Below, one piece after another: positions 36,201 to 44,302 of a stretch of 57,398 bases of DNA. The position numbers and the translations under genes are program-made. Position 1 is the first letter of the stretch; every line of letters begins with the position of its first letter. The notes beneath the pieces are model-generated. The model saw only the letters and a program-made list of their open reading frames with translations, was not told the DNA's origin and searched no databases. Origin of the DNA: Bacteroidales bacterium (GTDB lineage Bacteria > Bacteroidota > Bacteroidia > Bacteroidales > F082); NCBI GenBank assembly GCA_015489465.1, contig WFZS01000171.1:1-57398 (forward strand), written 5' to 3'.

Positions 36201-37771
36201 ATATCATCAACAAAAAATTTGACATAGGTGAATTCATAAGCGTTGATTCCGCACAGGATTCGTTAAGATTTTATGCAAAAAAAGGAATTTACGATTACGA
36301 TAATTACACAATATCCGCAAAAGGAGTACGCTTTATAAATGTTGCCAACGGCGTGGTGTTTACTAATGACGGAAACGTAACGGTAAGGGGTAAAGCCGAT
36401 ATGGATTCGTTATTCAAAACCCGTATTATAGCCGACACCTCGACAAAATATCACACGTTTTACGATGCCGACATTAAAATTTTATCGAGAAATTATTTCT
36501 CGGGAAGCGGCTACATCGATTACATAGATATTAATAAACGTGCACAGCAAATTTATCTTTCCGAACTGGATGTAGATAGTTTAGGTAGAATTGAAGGTGA
36601 AGGTAAAGTTAACGAAGACGATTATTTCTTTTTAAATCCTTTGTATTTTTTCAAAGGTAATGTCAAGGTGTTTTCAAATAAAAAGAATTATAAATTCAAA
36701 GGTGCATTCAGAATTAACGAAGAATGTGTAAACACCGAGGACAATTGGGTAGCTTTTGAAAAATTTATCGACCCGGATAGTATTGTTTTTAAGATTGACG
36801 AAAACACAATAACACCCGACAGCCTCCCTGTCAGATTCGGGCTTGCTTATTCATATGTTAATCATAAGTTTTACCCCTTAATACTGCAACCGTTACAATA
36901 TGAAAAAGACAATCTGTGCATAAACAGTTACGGAAGAATATTTTTCGATACGATTAACAATTCCATCCGTGTAGGACCCGAAAAAAGGTTAAAAGGTGAT
37001 GTCGATGCAAAAGGCAACTATATAAAACTTGACGAGAAAAAATGTATAATGACGGGTGAAGGTCTTTTCGATTTCGGAACAAAATTCAATAAAATCAAGT
37101 TTTTGCCAGGTGGTAAGTTTAAACACCTATCCGTAATTGATTCCACATATTTTAACACGGCGTTTTTATTGGATTTTTATTTTGACGAAGATCTTTTGAA
37201 ATCTTTTAGAGATACGCTGTTAACCGCAAAAGGTAAACCCGTTGATTTGGAAAAAGGTCCGATAAAAATATTGTTTAAAGAATTATCCGACAACGAAACC
37301 GCTACGCGATTATTGGTTGAATCGAGCTTGTACGGTAAAATGGAAAATGTTCCGAATTCAATAAAAAGTAAAATTATTTTCAGTGATGTAAACTTCAGGT
37401 GGGATGTTTACAGTAAATCGTACATTTCGGAAGGACCCATAGGGATTGGATATATAAACGATGTGTCCATAAATAAATATTTTGACGGAAATATTCAAAT
37501 TCGCATAAGCAGAACGGGTGTCGAAATGAATATTTATTTAAAGCCTGCCGACGACAAATGGTATTTCTTTAGTTACAGCTACGGTATTATGCAAATATTA
37601 TCATCAAACGAAGAGTTTAATACCATCTTAACGGAAATAAAAGAAAGTAAAAGGGTTCTTAATCCCGACGACGAGAATAAAAGGTATGAATATATAATCT
37701 CGACGGAAGAGAAAAAAGATGATTTCTTAAGAAGAATTGAAAGAATTAACAGAGTTAAAAATGGATTATAA
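33221..37771 (+). CDS. Giant exported protein of unknown function with OstA-like repeats
   Basis: A 1516-residue protein with a signal peptide (about 1-24, SLFS-Q) and no membrane helix or sorting tail that I can see. Most is predicted beta-rich, in short units such as AKKGIYDYDNYTISAKGV (about 1019-1036) and KGDVDAKGNYIKLDEKK, which resemble OstA/LptA-type stacked strands. An all-helical, winged-helix-like insert sits at about 480-530 (TFSRFLRKPRWEVAAFL..). The family is unknown to me. It is flanked by prmA (14 bases) and the aminotransferase gene (11-base overlap), so it is in an operon. A periplasmic scaffold or lipid/LPS-carrying role is only a guess. Confidence 0.7.
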   Translation: MRFITRHFFLFVFLILPGVSSLFSQSLSKQDAAKMPPEVFFNKITEQLTAGVSKSTKKEIEKTIGLLYAEWFDAGVSKYQKDAIINLSLKINDKFSSPDRRLLEYFHLLDLMWDDGINPFNFLKWHEYANSLLDNNSTVIKYNDFIKYSKGFFKKGAISEVNKTYSWYYRGTDYSFYYDTSFKIKFKKINLVCRSKKDSSVINNTRGTFDYNTKTWSGDWGTLRWDRFGKNTGDSSYAVFDKYNLNLKQNVITIDSARLYYKRFFDYPLLGLLKDRVSASPPHANTPYPFFKIYQKSFDLSKVYSVFKLDSKLELRGLNLYAIGENGKKPVARIYKNDSIYAVIKSDIFVLYRNKVESPNVEFSFHFAKDSIYHPNLRFMYLSRKNVVILFGLNTKTNEIIPFSDSYHKMDLYVPVFYWDLDKDYVDFQKFKQLSEGYKASFESFNYFSLAEYYSLQVTDQRNPLYLIRDYLKKYDVYDSIIDLETFSRFLRKPRWEVAAFLTDLSTKGFVLYNPTTKTAKIGNKLFHYIRAKQKLADYDAMNVTSKVKKGPNAKFNFKDYSINIYGIPQLTLSDSQAVYLYPKKHTIAVTKNRDFNFDGSIQVGLLNFYVKNTNFVYDSFMLHMNYIDSMAFYTLERDTTKANGYRLNKVKNTITGMVGDLYIDEPGNKSGTFRIPKYPIFANKGIGYVNFDSSYGEDSTLQKKIYYQVDPFVFDSVSHFITNGISFNGTLAAEGVIDNEIKEPLTIMPDNTLGFVHNIPDTGYSVYGHKGRIFGKISVDNNNLIGYGKLDLPTLTLTSDSLLFKPDSLSGIAYNFAVKTDNGFDFPVANGDSLKAVWLTKDTNLVKISTLDSLKLINVFGNSKLYGTLLISPGIMKGFGTFKNDKADVSSKNMRFTSTSVSADSADFTFYDEEHKNKIFVSRGYNVFVDFEKQRGIFKNLNKNENTFIEFPYNRYVSTLNKLEWIMDEKKLILTSEIDSSVYNKYMFLPEKDIINKKFDIGEFISVDSAQDSLRFYAKKGIYDYDNYTISAKGVRFINVANGVVFTNDGNVTVRGKADMDSLFKTRIIADTSTKYHTFYDADIKILSRNYFSGSGYIDYIDINKRAQQIYLSELDVDSLGRIEGEGKVNEDDYFFLNPLYFFKGNVKVFSNKKNYKFKGAFRINEECVNTEDNWVAFEKFIDPDSIVFKIDENTITPDSLPVRFGLAYSYVNHKFYPLILQPLQYEKDNLCINSYGRIFFDTINNSIRVGPEKRLKGDVDAKGNYIKLDEKKCIMTGEGLFDFGTKFNKIKFLPGGKFKHLSVIDSTYFNTAFLLDFYFDEDLLKSFRDTLLTAKGKPVDLEKGPIKILFKELSDNETATRLLVESSLYGKMENVPNSIKSKIIFSDVNFRWDVYSKSYISEGPIGIGYINDVSINKYFDGNIQIRISRTGVEMNIYLKPADDKWYFFSYSYGIMQILSSNEEFNTILTEIKESKRVLNPDDENKRYEYIISTEEKKDDFLRRIERINRVKNGL

Positions 37772-38942
37772 AGGCGAAGGAACTTTTGATTTTGACAAAC
37801 CGGTAAACAGGATAAATACCGCAAGCATCAAATGGGACAGAAGAAAACTTATTTTCGGCACCGGTGATGTGCTGCCGATGTGGGTTGCAGATATGGATTT
37901 CGAATCACCGGAATGTATCGTAGATGCCATAAAAAAGCGTGCCGCTCATCCTGTTTACGGATATTCGTTTATGACCGACGGATACTTCGACGCTTTTACA
38001 GGATGGGTAAAAAGAAGACACGGATGGGAAATAAATAAAGACTCGGTGTTGTTTTCGCCCGGAATAGTTACAGCAATTAATGCTGCAATATCGGCATTTT
38101 CACAACCCGGAGACGGGGTTATAGTTCAATCACCGGTCTATTTTCCTTTTTTCAATGCCATTAAAAACAACAACAGAAAACAGCTTAACAATCAACTTGT
38201 TTACTATGGTAATACTTACAAAATAGATTTTGACGATTTGGAACGCAAAGCCAGAGATGCCAAAGTTCTTTTATTGTCGAGTCCTCACAATCCCGTTAGC
38301 CGTTGTTGGACAAAAAAAGAGTTGGAAAAGATAGGAGATATTTGCTTACGAAATAATGTAATAATAGTTTCCGATGAAATTCACGGAGACCTTATTTTGC
38401 CGGGATATAAACATACTCCTACAGCTATGGTGTCGGAAGATATTGCAAATACAACCGTTACTTGCATGGCTCCCAGCAAGACTTTTAACGTAGCCGGATT
38501 TTTTACTTCGCAGATAGTCATTCAAAACGAAAAACTCCGTAAAAAATTTGAAAAGGCAATGGAGTCGTTCCACCTCGTCCATGGAAATATTTTCGGCACG
38601 GTTGCTTCCGAAGCGGGATACAAATGCGGAGACAAATGGCTCGACGAATTAATGATTTACATCGATAATAATTTCAAACTTGTTGATGAATTTTTAAAAA
38701 GCGAATTACCTCAAATTAAACTTACAAAACCCGAAGCAACATTTTTGGCTTGGCTTGATTTTTCGGGAACCGGATTAAAAGGTAAAGCCCTTAACGAGAA
38801 AATAATTAAAGAAGCCGGGTTAGGACTAAGTCCGGGTATCATTTTCGGTAAAGGAGGTGAGAATTTTATGAGGATGAATTTGGGAACGCAACGTTATAGA
38901 GTTGAAAAGGCTTTGGCGGGATTAAAAAAAGCATTCGGTTGA
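37761..38942 (+). CDS. PatB/MalY-type PLP-dependent C-S lyase/aminotransferase
   Basis: A 393-residue fold-type I enzyme from the ATG at 37761, overlapping the upstream gene by 11 bases. A TTG-started frame 24 bases earlier lies fully inside that gene and is rejected. It has MWVADMDFESP (40-50, family mark), SPHNPVSR (174-181), SDEIHGDL (204-211; Asp binding the PLP nitrogen) and the PLP Lys240 in APSKTFN. The MalY/PatB class cleaves cystathionine or cysteine to pyruvate, ammonia and a thiol. The exact substrate is open. Confidence 0.9.
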   Translation: MDYKGEGTFDFDKPVNRINTASIKWDRRKLIFGTGDVLPMWVADMDFESPECIVDAIKKRAAHPVYGYSFMTDGYFDAFTGWVKRRHGWEINKDSVLFSPGIVTAINAAISAFSQPGDGVIVQSPVYFPFFNAIKNNNRKQLNNQLVYYGNTYKIDFDDLERKARDAKVLLLSSPHNPVSRCWTKKELEKIGDICLRNNVIIVSDEIHGDLILPGYKHTPTAMVSEDIANTTVTCMAPSKTFNVAGFFTSQIVIQNEKLRKKFEKAMESFHLVHGNIFGTVASEAGYKCGDKWLDELMIYIDNNFKLVDEFLKSELPQIKLTKPEATFLAWLDFSGTGLKGKALNEKIIKEAGLGLSPGIIFGKGGENFMRMNLGTQRYRVEKALAGLKKAFG

Positions 38943-38965
38943 AACAAGTTTAAGGTTTATTTAAC

Positions 38966-39868
38966 ATGGAAAATACTTTTTTAGGTAACAACCTTGAGAT
39001 TTCCCGTATAGTCCATGGTCATTGGCGGTTAGCGGAGTGGAACTTATCATCAAAACAACTTATTAACTTTATAAAAGAAATTTACGGGTTGGGGATAAAT
39101 GCTTTCGACCATGCCGATATTTACGGTGGACATACGTGCGAAAAACTTTTCGGGAATGCCTTATCATTAGAGCCTTCATTCCGTCATAATATTAAAATAA
39201 TAACAAAATGCGGAATTGTACGCGTTGATGATAAAAATACCGGTAAAGCCTGTAACAACTACGATTACAGCTTTGAACATATAGTATCGTCGGTGGAAAA
39301 TTCTTTAAAAAATTTCGGTACCGATTATATAGATTTGTTATTGTTACACAGACCTTCACCTTTTACGGACCCTACGGAAATAGCCGAGGCTTTCGATCAC
39401 CTTAAAACAAGCGGAAAAGTTTTGAATTTCGGTGTTTCCAACTTCAATCCGGGCCAGTTTGAAATGCTTGAATCCTATCTTAATTTTGACCTTGTTACGA
39501 ATCAGGTTGAAATTTCACCCTTAAACATTGAACATTTCACAAACGGTAATATCGACTTTTTTCTGAAAAAAAGGATAAAACCCATGGCCTGGTCGCCGTT
39601 GGGAGGGGGAAAAATATTTAGACCTTCAAATTACAGAGAACACAATATATTAAGCGTTTTAAAAGACATTGCAAATGAACTTGACATTGAAAAAATTGAA
39701 ACGGTTGCATATGCATGGCTTTTAAAACATCCAGTAAAAATTATACCCGTAACGGGCTCCGGTAATATCGAACGTATCAAAACCGCCGTAAAATCATTGG
39801 ATATTAAAATGTCACTTGAGCAATGGTTTAGAATATACGTAGCAGCCAACGGTGAATTTTTACCTTAA
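38966..39868 (+). CDS. Aldo/keto reductase (YdhF-like)
   Basis: A 300-residue TIM-barrel NADPH oxidoreductase. The catalytic tetrad is visible: Asp48 and Tyr53 (FDHADIYGG), Lys81 (IITKCGI) and His128 (LLLLHRP). NADPH-binding residues are at WSPLGGG and in the C-terminal PVTGSGNIERIKTA segment. It resembles E. coli YdhF. The substrate is unknown. It is 23 bases after the PatB-type gene and ends the run that starts with tpiA. Confidence 0.92.
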   Translation: MENTFLGNNLEISRIVHGHWRLAEWNLSSKQLINFIKEIYGLGINAFDHADIYGGHTCEKLFGNALSLEPSFRHNIKIITKCGIVRVDDKNTGKACNNYDYSFEHIVSSVENSLKNFGTDYIDLLLLHRPSPFTDPTEIAEAFDHLKTSGKVLNFGVSNFNPGQFEMLESYLNFDLVTNQVEISPLNIEHFTNGNIDFFLKKRIKPMAWSPLGGGKIFRPSNYREHNILSVLKDIANELDIEKIETVAYAWLLKHPVKIIPVTGSGNIERIKTAVKSLDIKMSLEQWFRIYVAANGEFLP

Positions 39869-39911
39869 TTCACATTAAAGTTTAAATATATTTTTACTTA
39901 TCCCGTGAAAG

Positions 39912-40727
39912 TTAATTGAGTTTGGTTCCGCACTTTTTACAGTAAACCGCATCATCATCGTGCTTGTCCCATAAACAATTAGGACAAACCTGTGTATTTT
40001 TTTGATACGACTTGGAACTTTTAAACGCCTCTGCGGAGATTATACCCGTGGGAACCGCAATAATGGAATAACCCACAATCATCAATATAGAAGCTAATGT
40101 CTGCCCCAATACCGTTTGCGGTGCAATATCCCCGTAACCAACCGTTGTAAGAGTTACTATTGCCCAATAAATGGATTTGGGAATGTTGGCGAATCCGTGT
40201 TCCGGTCCTTCTATCAAATACATTACCGAACCCATTAAAATCACTATCGCCACAAGAAATTCCAGGAAAACAATAATTTTACCCGCACTGTTTTTCAAAG
40301 CGGTTTTTAACACCTCACCGGCTTTAACATATCTTGCAAGTTTAAGAACCCTGAAAACACGCATCAAACGAAAAACCCTGATAATCGTCATAAAACCGGT
40401 TCCGGCAAAAAACAAAGCCAAATAAGTAGGCAAAACGGCTAAAAGGTCTATTACGCCGTAAAAACTTAAAATATATTTAAACGGTTTATCGATAATGTAA
40501 ATTCTAGTAACATATTCTATTGTAAACAGTACGGTAAAAAACCATTCGGAATAATAGAAAAAAGCGGCATACCGGTTATGTAAACTTTCAACACTGTTAA
40601 GCATCACCATAGCGATACTTAATAATATGGCAAAAAGAAGAATGATATCGAAAGCTTTACCTGCCGGAGTATCAGCTTCAAATACAATCTCATATAACCT
40701 TTTCCTGAATCCTTTTTCTTTTGGCAT
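39912..40727 (-). CDS. Voltage-gated potassium channel with C-terminal zinc ribbon
   Basis: A 271-residue channel subunit with S1-S4 (about 24-135), a basic S4 (IIRVFRLMRVFRVLKLARY, 115-133, Arg/Lys at every third position), S5 (about 150-172), the selectivity filter TVGYGD (195-200), and S6 (about 207-233). A cytoplasmic CPNC...CKKC module (Cys248, 251, 263, 266) ends the chain and would bind zinc. It should form a tetrameric K+ channel. Ribbon ends are unusual for Kch/KvAP-like proteins and may regulate or assemble it. It sits 5 bases after the TIGR02757 gene. Confidence 0.93.
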   Translation of the reverse strand: MPKEKGFRKRLYEIVFEADTPAGKAFDIILLFAILLSIAMVMLNSVESLHNRYAAFFYYSEWFFTVLFTIEYVTRIYIIDKPFKYILSFYGVIDLLAVLPTYLALFFAGTGFMTIIRVFRLMRVFRVLKLARYVKAGEVLKTALKNSAGKIIVFLEFLVAIVILMGSVMYLIEGPEHGFANIPKSIYWAIVTLTTVGYGDIAPQTVLGQTLASILMIVGYSIIAVPTGIISAEAFKSSKSYQKNTQVCPNCLWDKHDDDAVYCKKCGTKLN

Positions 40728-40732
40728 AACGT

Positions 40733-41503
40733 TTATAATTTGGCAAACCCTTCAAAGACTCCCAAACCGAACAGGGCAAAATCGTATTTAACGGGGTCAT
40801 TTTCATCAAATTTACGCAAATTACCCGTTAACTCTTCAACGGCTTTCCAATCGCTTTGTTTTCTTTGCAACAATCCCAGTTTGCGTGCCACATTTCCGGA
40901 ATGCACATCCAAAGGACACATAAGTGCTGAAACGGGTATTTTTTTCCAAATACCGAAATCCACCCCGTTATTATCATTTCTTACCATCCACCTCAAAAAC
41001 ATGTTAATACGCTTTGCCGCCGAACCTTTTGCAGGGTTTGCAATATGCTTTTCCGACCTTTTCAGGTGAGGGGTTTCAAGCAAACGGTTCCGTAAATAAA
41101 TTATAGATTCTTTTATTGTGCCGTATTTTGAAAAACCTTCATTAAAAACCTCTTCCAACCCACCGCTGTTCAAATATAAATCCCTTAATGCATATATAAA
41201 AAACAGCATGTCATCACCATTGCAAGTGCGGTAAACAAACTTCGAAAAGCCGCCCAACTCTTTTTCGGAAGCTCCGGTTATGAAACCGAAAGGTTCATAT
41301 TCCATAAGCTCCAACATAAAATCCGCGCTTTTCAAAATTGCCTTTCTGTTACCCCACGATATTATGGAAACCAGAAATCCTGCAATCTCTATATCTTCTT
41401 TTTCGGTAAACTTGTGAGGAATACTCACGGGATCGGTTTTGATAAAAGAGATGTCGTTATATTGATTATACTTATTATCAAGAAAATTCTTTAAGTCGTT
41501 CAT
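40733..41503 (-). CDS. TIGR02757/DUF2400-family protein
   Basis: A 256-residue protein of the TIGR02757 family. It has the mid-protein stretches NRKAILKSADFMLELM, KRINMFLRWMVRNDNNGVDFGIWKKI (given as parts) and CPLDVHSGNVARKLGLL, which I recall from this family. The molecular function is not known; the H-S-G-x-x-R segment and the length are reminiscent of helix-hairpin-helix glycosylase folds, but no catalytic residue is proven. It lies divergent to the haem-binding gene and leads the channel gene by 5 bases. Confidence 0.8.
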   Translation of the reverse strand: MNDLKNFLDNKYNQYNDISFIKTDPVSIPHKFTEKEDIEIAGFLVSIISWGNRKAILKSADFMLELMEYEPFGFITGASEKELGGFSKFVYRTCNGDDMLFFIYALRDLYLNSGGLEEVFNEGFSKYGTIKESIIYLRNRLLETPHLKRSEKHIANPAKGSAAKRINMFLRWMVRNDNNGVDFGIWKKIPVSALMCPLDVHSGNVARKLGLLQRKQSDWKAVEELTGNLRKFDENDPVKYDFALFGLGVFEGFAKL

Positions 41504-41535
41504 TTAAACATATTTAAGTTCTATGCAATTCTTTA

Positions 41536-41568
41536 TTTGTAATTATTCTAAATAAAGCATTATATTTG
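41536..41568 (+). promoter_or_regulatory. Full Bacteroidota sigma-ABfr-type promoter of the haem-binding gene
   Basis: TTTG (41536-41539), a 21-base spacer and TATATTTG (41561-41568) match the Bacteroidota consensus TTTG-N19-21-TAnnTTTG at every fixed base. The start would be near 41573, leaving a leader of about 18 bases before the ATG at 41591. This is the best promoter in the window. Confidence 0.75.
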
Positions 41569-41590
41569 TAACAAATTAAAACCATTAATT

Positions 41591-41995
41591 ATGAAAAAAC
41601 AAGGTGTTATTTTTATTGCAATTTTATTCATGTCCGTAACATTATTGAGTTTTAAATATACGCGTAAATTTGTTAATGATGCAACACCTCAACATAAAGG
41701 CCTTAACATTCCGGAAAACGTAAAAGTTATTATCGATAACAAATGTTACGACTGCCACAACAACAAATCAAAAAGTAAAAAGGCCAAAACAAAGTTGAAT
41801 TTTGACAAATTACCTTCGTTGAAAACTCATAAATTGATTGGAAAACTCGATAACATTTCGGAAGTGGTAACCGAAGGTGATATGCCTCCGGAAAAAGCCG
41901 TTAAAAAGTATCCACAACTAAAATTGACAAAAAAAGAGGTAACCACATTGAAAAATTGGGCTGACAATTATATAAAAGAGCTTTCGGGAGAATAA
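41591..41995 (+). CDS. Haem-binding domain protein (Haem_bd type)
   Basis: A 134-residue protein with an N-terminal membrane/signal segment (about 5-21, no lipobox). A single c-type haem site CYDCH (Cys52, Cys55, His56) follows in a Haem_bd domain, which ends with the GDMPPEKAVKKYPQL stretch and a final helix with NW. It should be a periplasm-facing mono-haem protein, perhaps in electron transfer or haem sensing. It is monocistronic, with a complete promoter. A partner is not evident in the window. Confidence 0.87.
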   Translation: MKKQGVIFIAILFMSVTLLSFKYTRKFVNDATPQHKGLNIPENVKVIIDNKCYDCHNNKSKSKKAKTKLNFDKLPSLKTHKLIGKLDNISEVVTEGDMPPEKAVKKYPQLKLTKKEVTTLKNWADNYIKELSGE

Positions 41996-42004
41996 TTGTT
42001 TCGA

Positions 42005-42925
42005 TCAATAAAATATCCAGTGCCAAACGGCTCCGTCTTCTTTGTTAATTTCAAGAGCGGGAAACGGCAGTTTTATAAAACTCATCAGTTTAAAAACGGT
42101 TCCCAACACTTTTGAATCGGTTTTTATCTTAGTCCAGTCAACATCCATCGACAGGTAATATTGCCGTACACGTTCGTAATGAGGTAATGGTTCACCGTTA
42201 CATTCGGAAGGATTAGCTTTAGCACCGAGCATTCCTTTTGCTCCGTAACCGACGGCAACATTTATCCATTTGGGAAATTTGGAATCTTTTCTTAAAAACG
42301 AACCTATATTGGCACTTAACCAGTAAGTTTGACTGTTATAATCCTTAATTAATCTTTCAAGGTGGTTTTCCCCCAGTTTTGAAGGGCAATACGGAGCATA
42401 CATATCGGAAGGAAAATAGGAAAATTTAAGTCTGAAACGTTGTTCTTTCCAGGTGAGTTGTTGTGAAAGAAAAAGTGCCGCACCGCCGGTATTTGCCAGC
42501 AAGTCTCCCCAAGATGCCCCCCACCCTTCCGAAAAACCGTCGAAAACCTCAATTGTCGCCAAAAAACCCCATCCGGCAAGCGTTCCGTATATTGCGGATT
42601 TGTTATTGTTTAATCCCGACCATCTTAAAATATGATACATATATTCACTGGCTACACTAACCGTTCCGGCATGTCCTATCTTATCCATTTGTAACCAGTT
42701 TTCGTTGTCGTTTATCCAGTGGAAAGAGGTTTGCGGATAATCGCTGTACCAAATAAAATACAACCCTGTCATAGCTCCTACATAAGCAGTACTTATAATT
42801 CCGATAGTAACGGGTAACCGTTTTTTATTTACCGCAGTGCTATTGGAAATCGTATCTTGCCCTTTGGATGTACTGAAAACAAACAGGAATACGAGTATAA
42901 ATAAAAATTGTAAAATTCTTTTCAT
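42005..42925 (-). CDS. DUF2279 (YfiM-like) lipid-associated membrane protein
   Basis: A 306-residue exported protein with signal peptide (about 1-22, STSKG-Q). It has DUF2279 hallmarks: DKIGHAGTVSVASEYMY, the EVFDGFSEGWGASWGDLLANTGGA stretch (given here in part) and a hydrophobic helix between. YfiM-type proteins are outer-membrane or periplasmic and poorly characterised. It begins one base inside the stop of manB (TAATG). Its end is 9 bases from the opposing haem-binding gene. No function is claimed. Confidence 0.85.
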   Translation of the reverse strand: MKRILQFLFILVFLFVFSTSKGQDTISNSTAVNKKRLPVTIGIISTAYVGAMTGLYFIWYSDYPQTSFHWINDNENWLQMDKIGHAGTVSVASEYMYHILRWSGLNNNKSAIYGTLAGWGFLATIEVFDGFSEGWGASWGDLLANTGGAALFLSQQLTWKEQRFRLKFSYFPSDMYAPYCPSKLGENHLERLIKDYNSQTYWLSANIGSFLRKDSKFPKWINVAVGYGAKGMLGAKANPSECNGEPLPHYERVRQYYLSMDVDWTKIKTDSKVLGTVFKLMSFIKLPFPALEINKEDGAVWHWIFY

Positions 42926-44271
42926 TACCTGAAGTTTTTAAGAATACCGTAAATTATTTCGGTTTTTTCCTTTAAAATTTCTTCGTTTTCGGCTTCCGCA
43001 AGAAATCGCAAATAGGGTTCGGTATTTGAAGGTCTTATGTTGAACCACCATTTTTCAAATTCCAAACGGTAACCGTCAAAATCGTAAAACTTAACGGGAG
43101 GTTCGTGTTTAAAAAAATAATCCTTTACGGCATCCATCGCCTCCTGCTTTTGTTCAATTTTAAAATTGACTTCTCCGGTGTTGGCATAAGTTGAAACTTC
43201 GGAAATCAATTCTGAAAATGTCAATCCTTCTTTTTTGAATTTATCGATAATATTCAAAAATAAAACGGAGGCAAGTATGCCGCTATCAGAATAGTAAAAA
43301 TCCCTGAAATAATAATGACCTGCCAGTTCCCCCCCGAAAACGCCGTCTATTTCGCGTAATTTGGTTGCTCCGTAAGCACGTCCCACACGCCATATTACAA
43401 CTTCGGTATCCCAATGTTTTTTTATGTATTCTCCTACCGCTTTGGATGTCCTGATATCATGAACAACGGCACCTTTTTCCTTTTTTTCATCATAAAAATA
43501 ATGACCCAACAATGCTATCATAAGATCGGGGGAAACAAAATTTCCTTTTTCGTCGATAAACATTACCCTGTCGGCATCGCCGTCATAAATAATTCCCATA
43601 TCCGATCCGTTTTTAACAACGGCTTCTTGTATTTGTTTAATATTTTCGGGCTCCAAAGGATTGGGTTCGTGAGCGGGGAAAGTTCCGTCTGCAATACAGT
43701 TAATATAATCAAACTTTTCACCGAAAAGCTCTTTTACGAACAATGTTGACATCCCGTTCGAACAGTCTATCGTAACTTTAAAGTCATTATAATTTTTTAC
43801 ATAACCCGACAAAAATTCTAAATATTCCTTGTGAAAATCAAACTTTCTTATTGCACCTTTCCTTTCAACGGGAACCACTTTTTCATTTTCGACAAGTCTT
43901 TCAACTTCATTAAGTCCTTTATCGTAACCTACAGGCAAAACGTCTTTAGCCGAAACTTTCAATCCGTTGTATTCTTTGGGGTTATGCGATGCCGTTATCA
44001 TCACCGAAGCTTCGAACCCGTATTTTCCGGTTCCCCAATAAATCATAGGTGTTGTGGTAAGACCGGCATCGGCGACATTAACGCCTGCATCCGTCAATCC
44101 TTTGGCCAATGCATCAAACATACTGTCCGATGACAGCCTCACATCCCTGCCTATAAGGTACTCTTTTGCAGGCAAAACCGCCGGCAGGAAAAAACCTATT
44201 TTATAAACAATTTCTTCCGTCAAATCTTTTCCGAAAACTCCTCTTATATCGTATGCTTTAAATGCTTTCAT
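42925..44271 (-). CDS. manB: Phosphomannomutase/phosphoglucomutase
   Basis: A 448-residue alpha-D-phosphohexomutase. Motifs in order: the phospho-serine loop TASHNPKEYNG (Ser95), the metal loop DGDADR (230-235), the sugar-binding GGELAGHYY (313-321) and the phosphate-binding RPSNTEP (413-419). These four define the family. It interconverts hexose-6- and hexose-1-phosphates for GDP-mannose or UDP-glucose synthesis; the GGELAGH loop fits a mannose/glucose enzyme. It is part of the galM - mltG - manB - DUF2279 run, and could supply the glycan locus. Confidence 0.93.
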   Translation of the reverse strand: MKAFKAYDIRGVFGKDLTEEIVYKIGFFLPAVLPAKEYLIGRDVRLSSDSMFDALAKGLTDAGVNVADAGLTTTPMIYWGTGKYGFEASVMITASHNPKEYNGLKVSAKDVLPVGYDKGLNEVERLVENEKVVPVERKGAIRKFDFHKEYLEFLSGYVKNYNDFKVTIDCSNGMSTLFVKELFGEKFDYINCIADGTFPAHEPNPLEPENIKQIQEAVVKNGSDMGIIYDGDADRVMFIDEKGNFVSPDLMIALLGHYFYDEKKEKGAVVHDIRTSKAVGEYIKKHWDTEVVIWRVGRAYGATKLREIDGVFGGELAGHYYFRDFYYSDSGILASVLFLNIIDKFKKEGLTFSELISEVSTYANTGEVNFKIEQKQEAMDAVKDYFFKHEPPVKFYDFDGYRLEFEKWWFNIRPSNTEPYLRFLAEAENEEILKEKTEIIYGILKNFR

Positions 44272-44302
44272 AATAAATGTTCTATTTAAAATTTATCCGC
44301 TT

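Noticed and set aside
39869-39911. Bidirectional terminator between the aldo/keto reductase and the channel gene
   Set aside because: Only a 5-bp TTCAC/GTGAA pairing with a long loop; too weak to claim.
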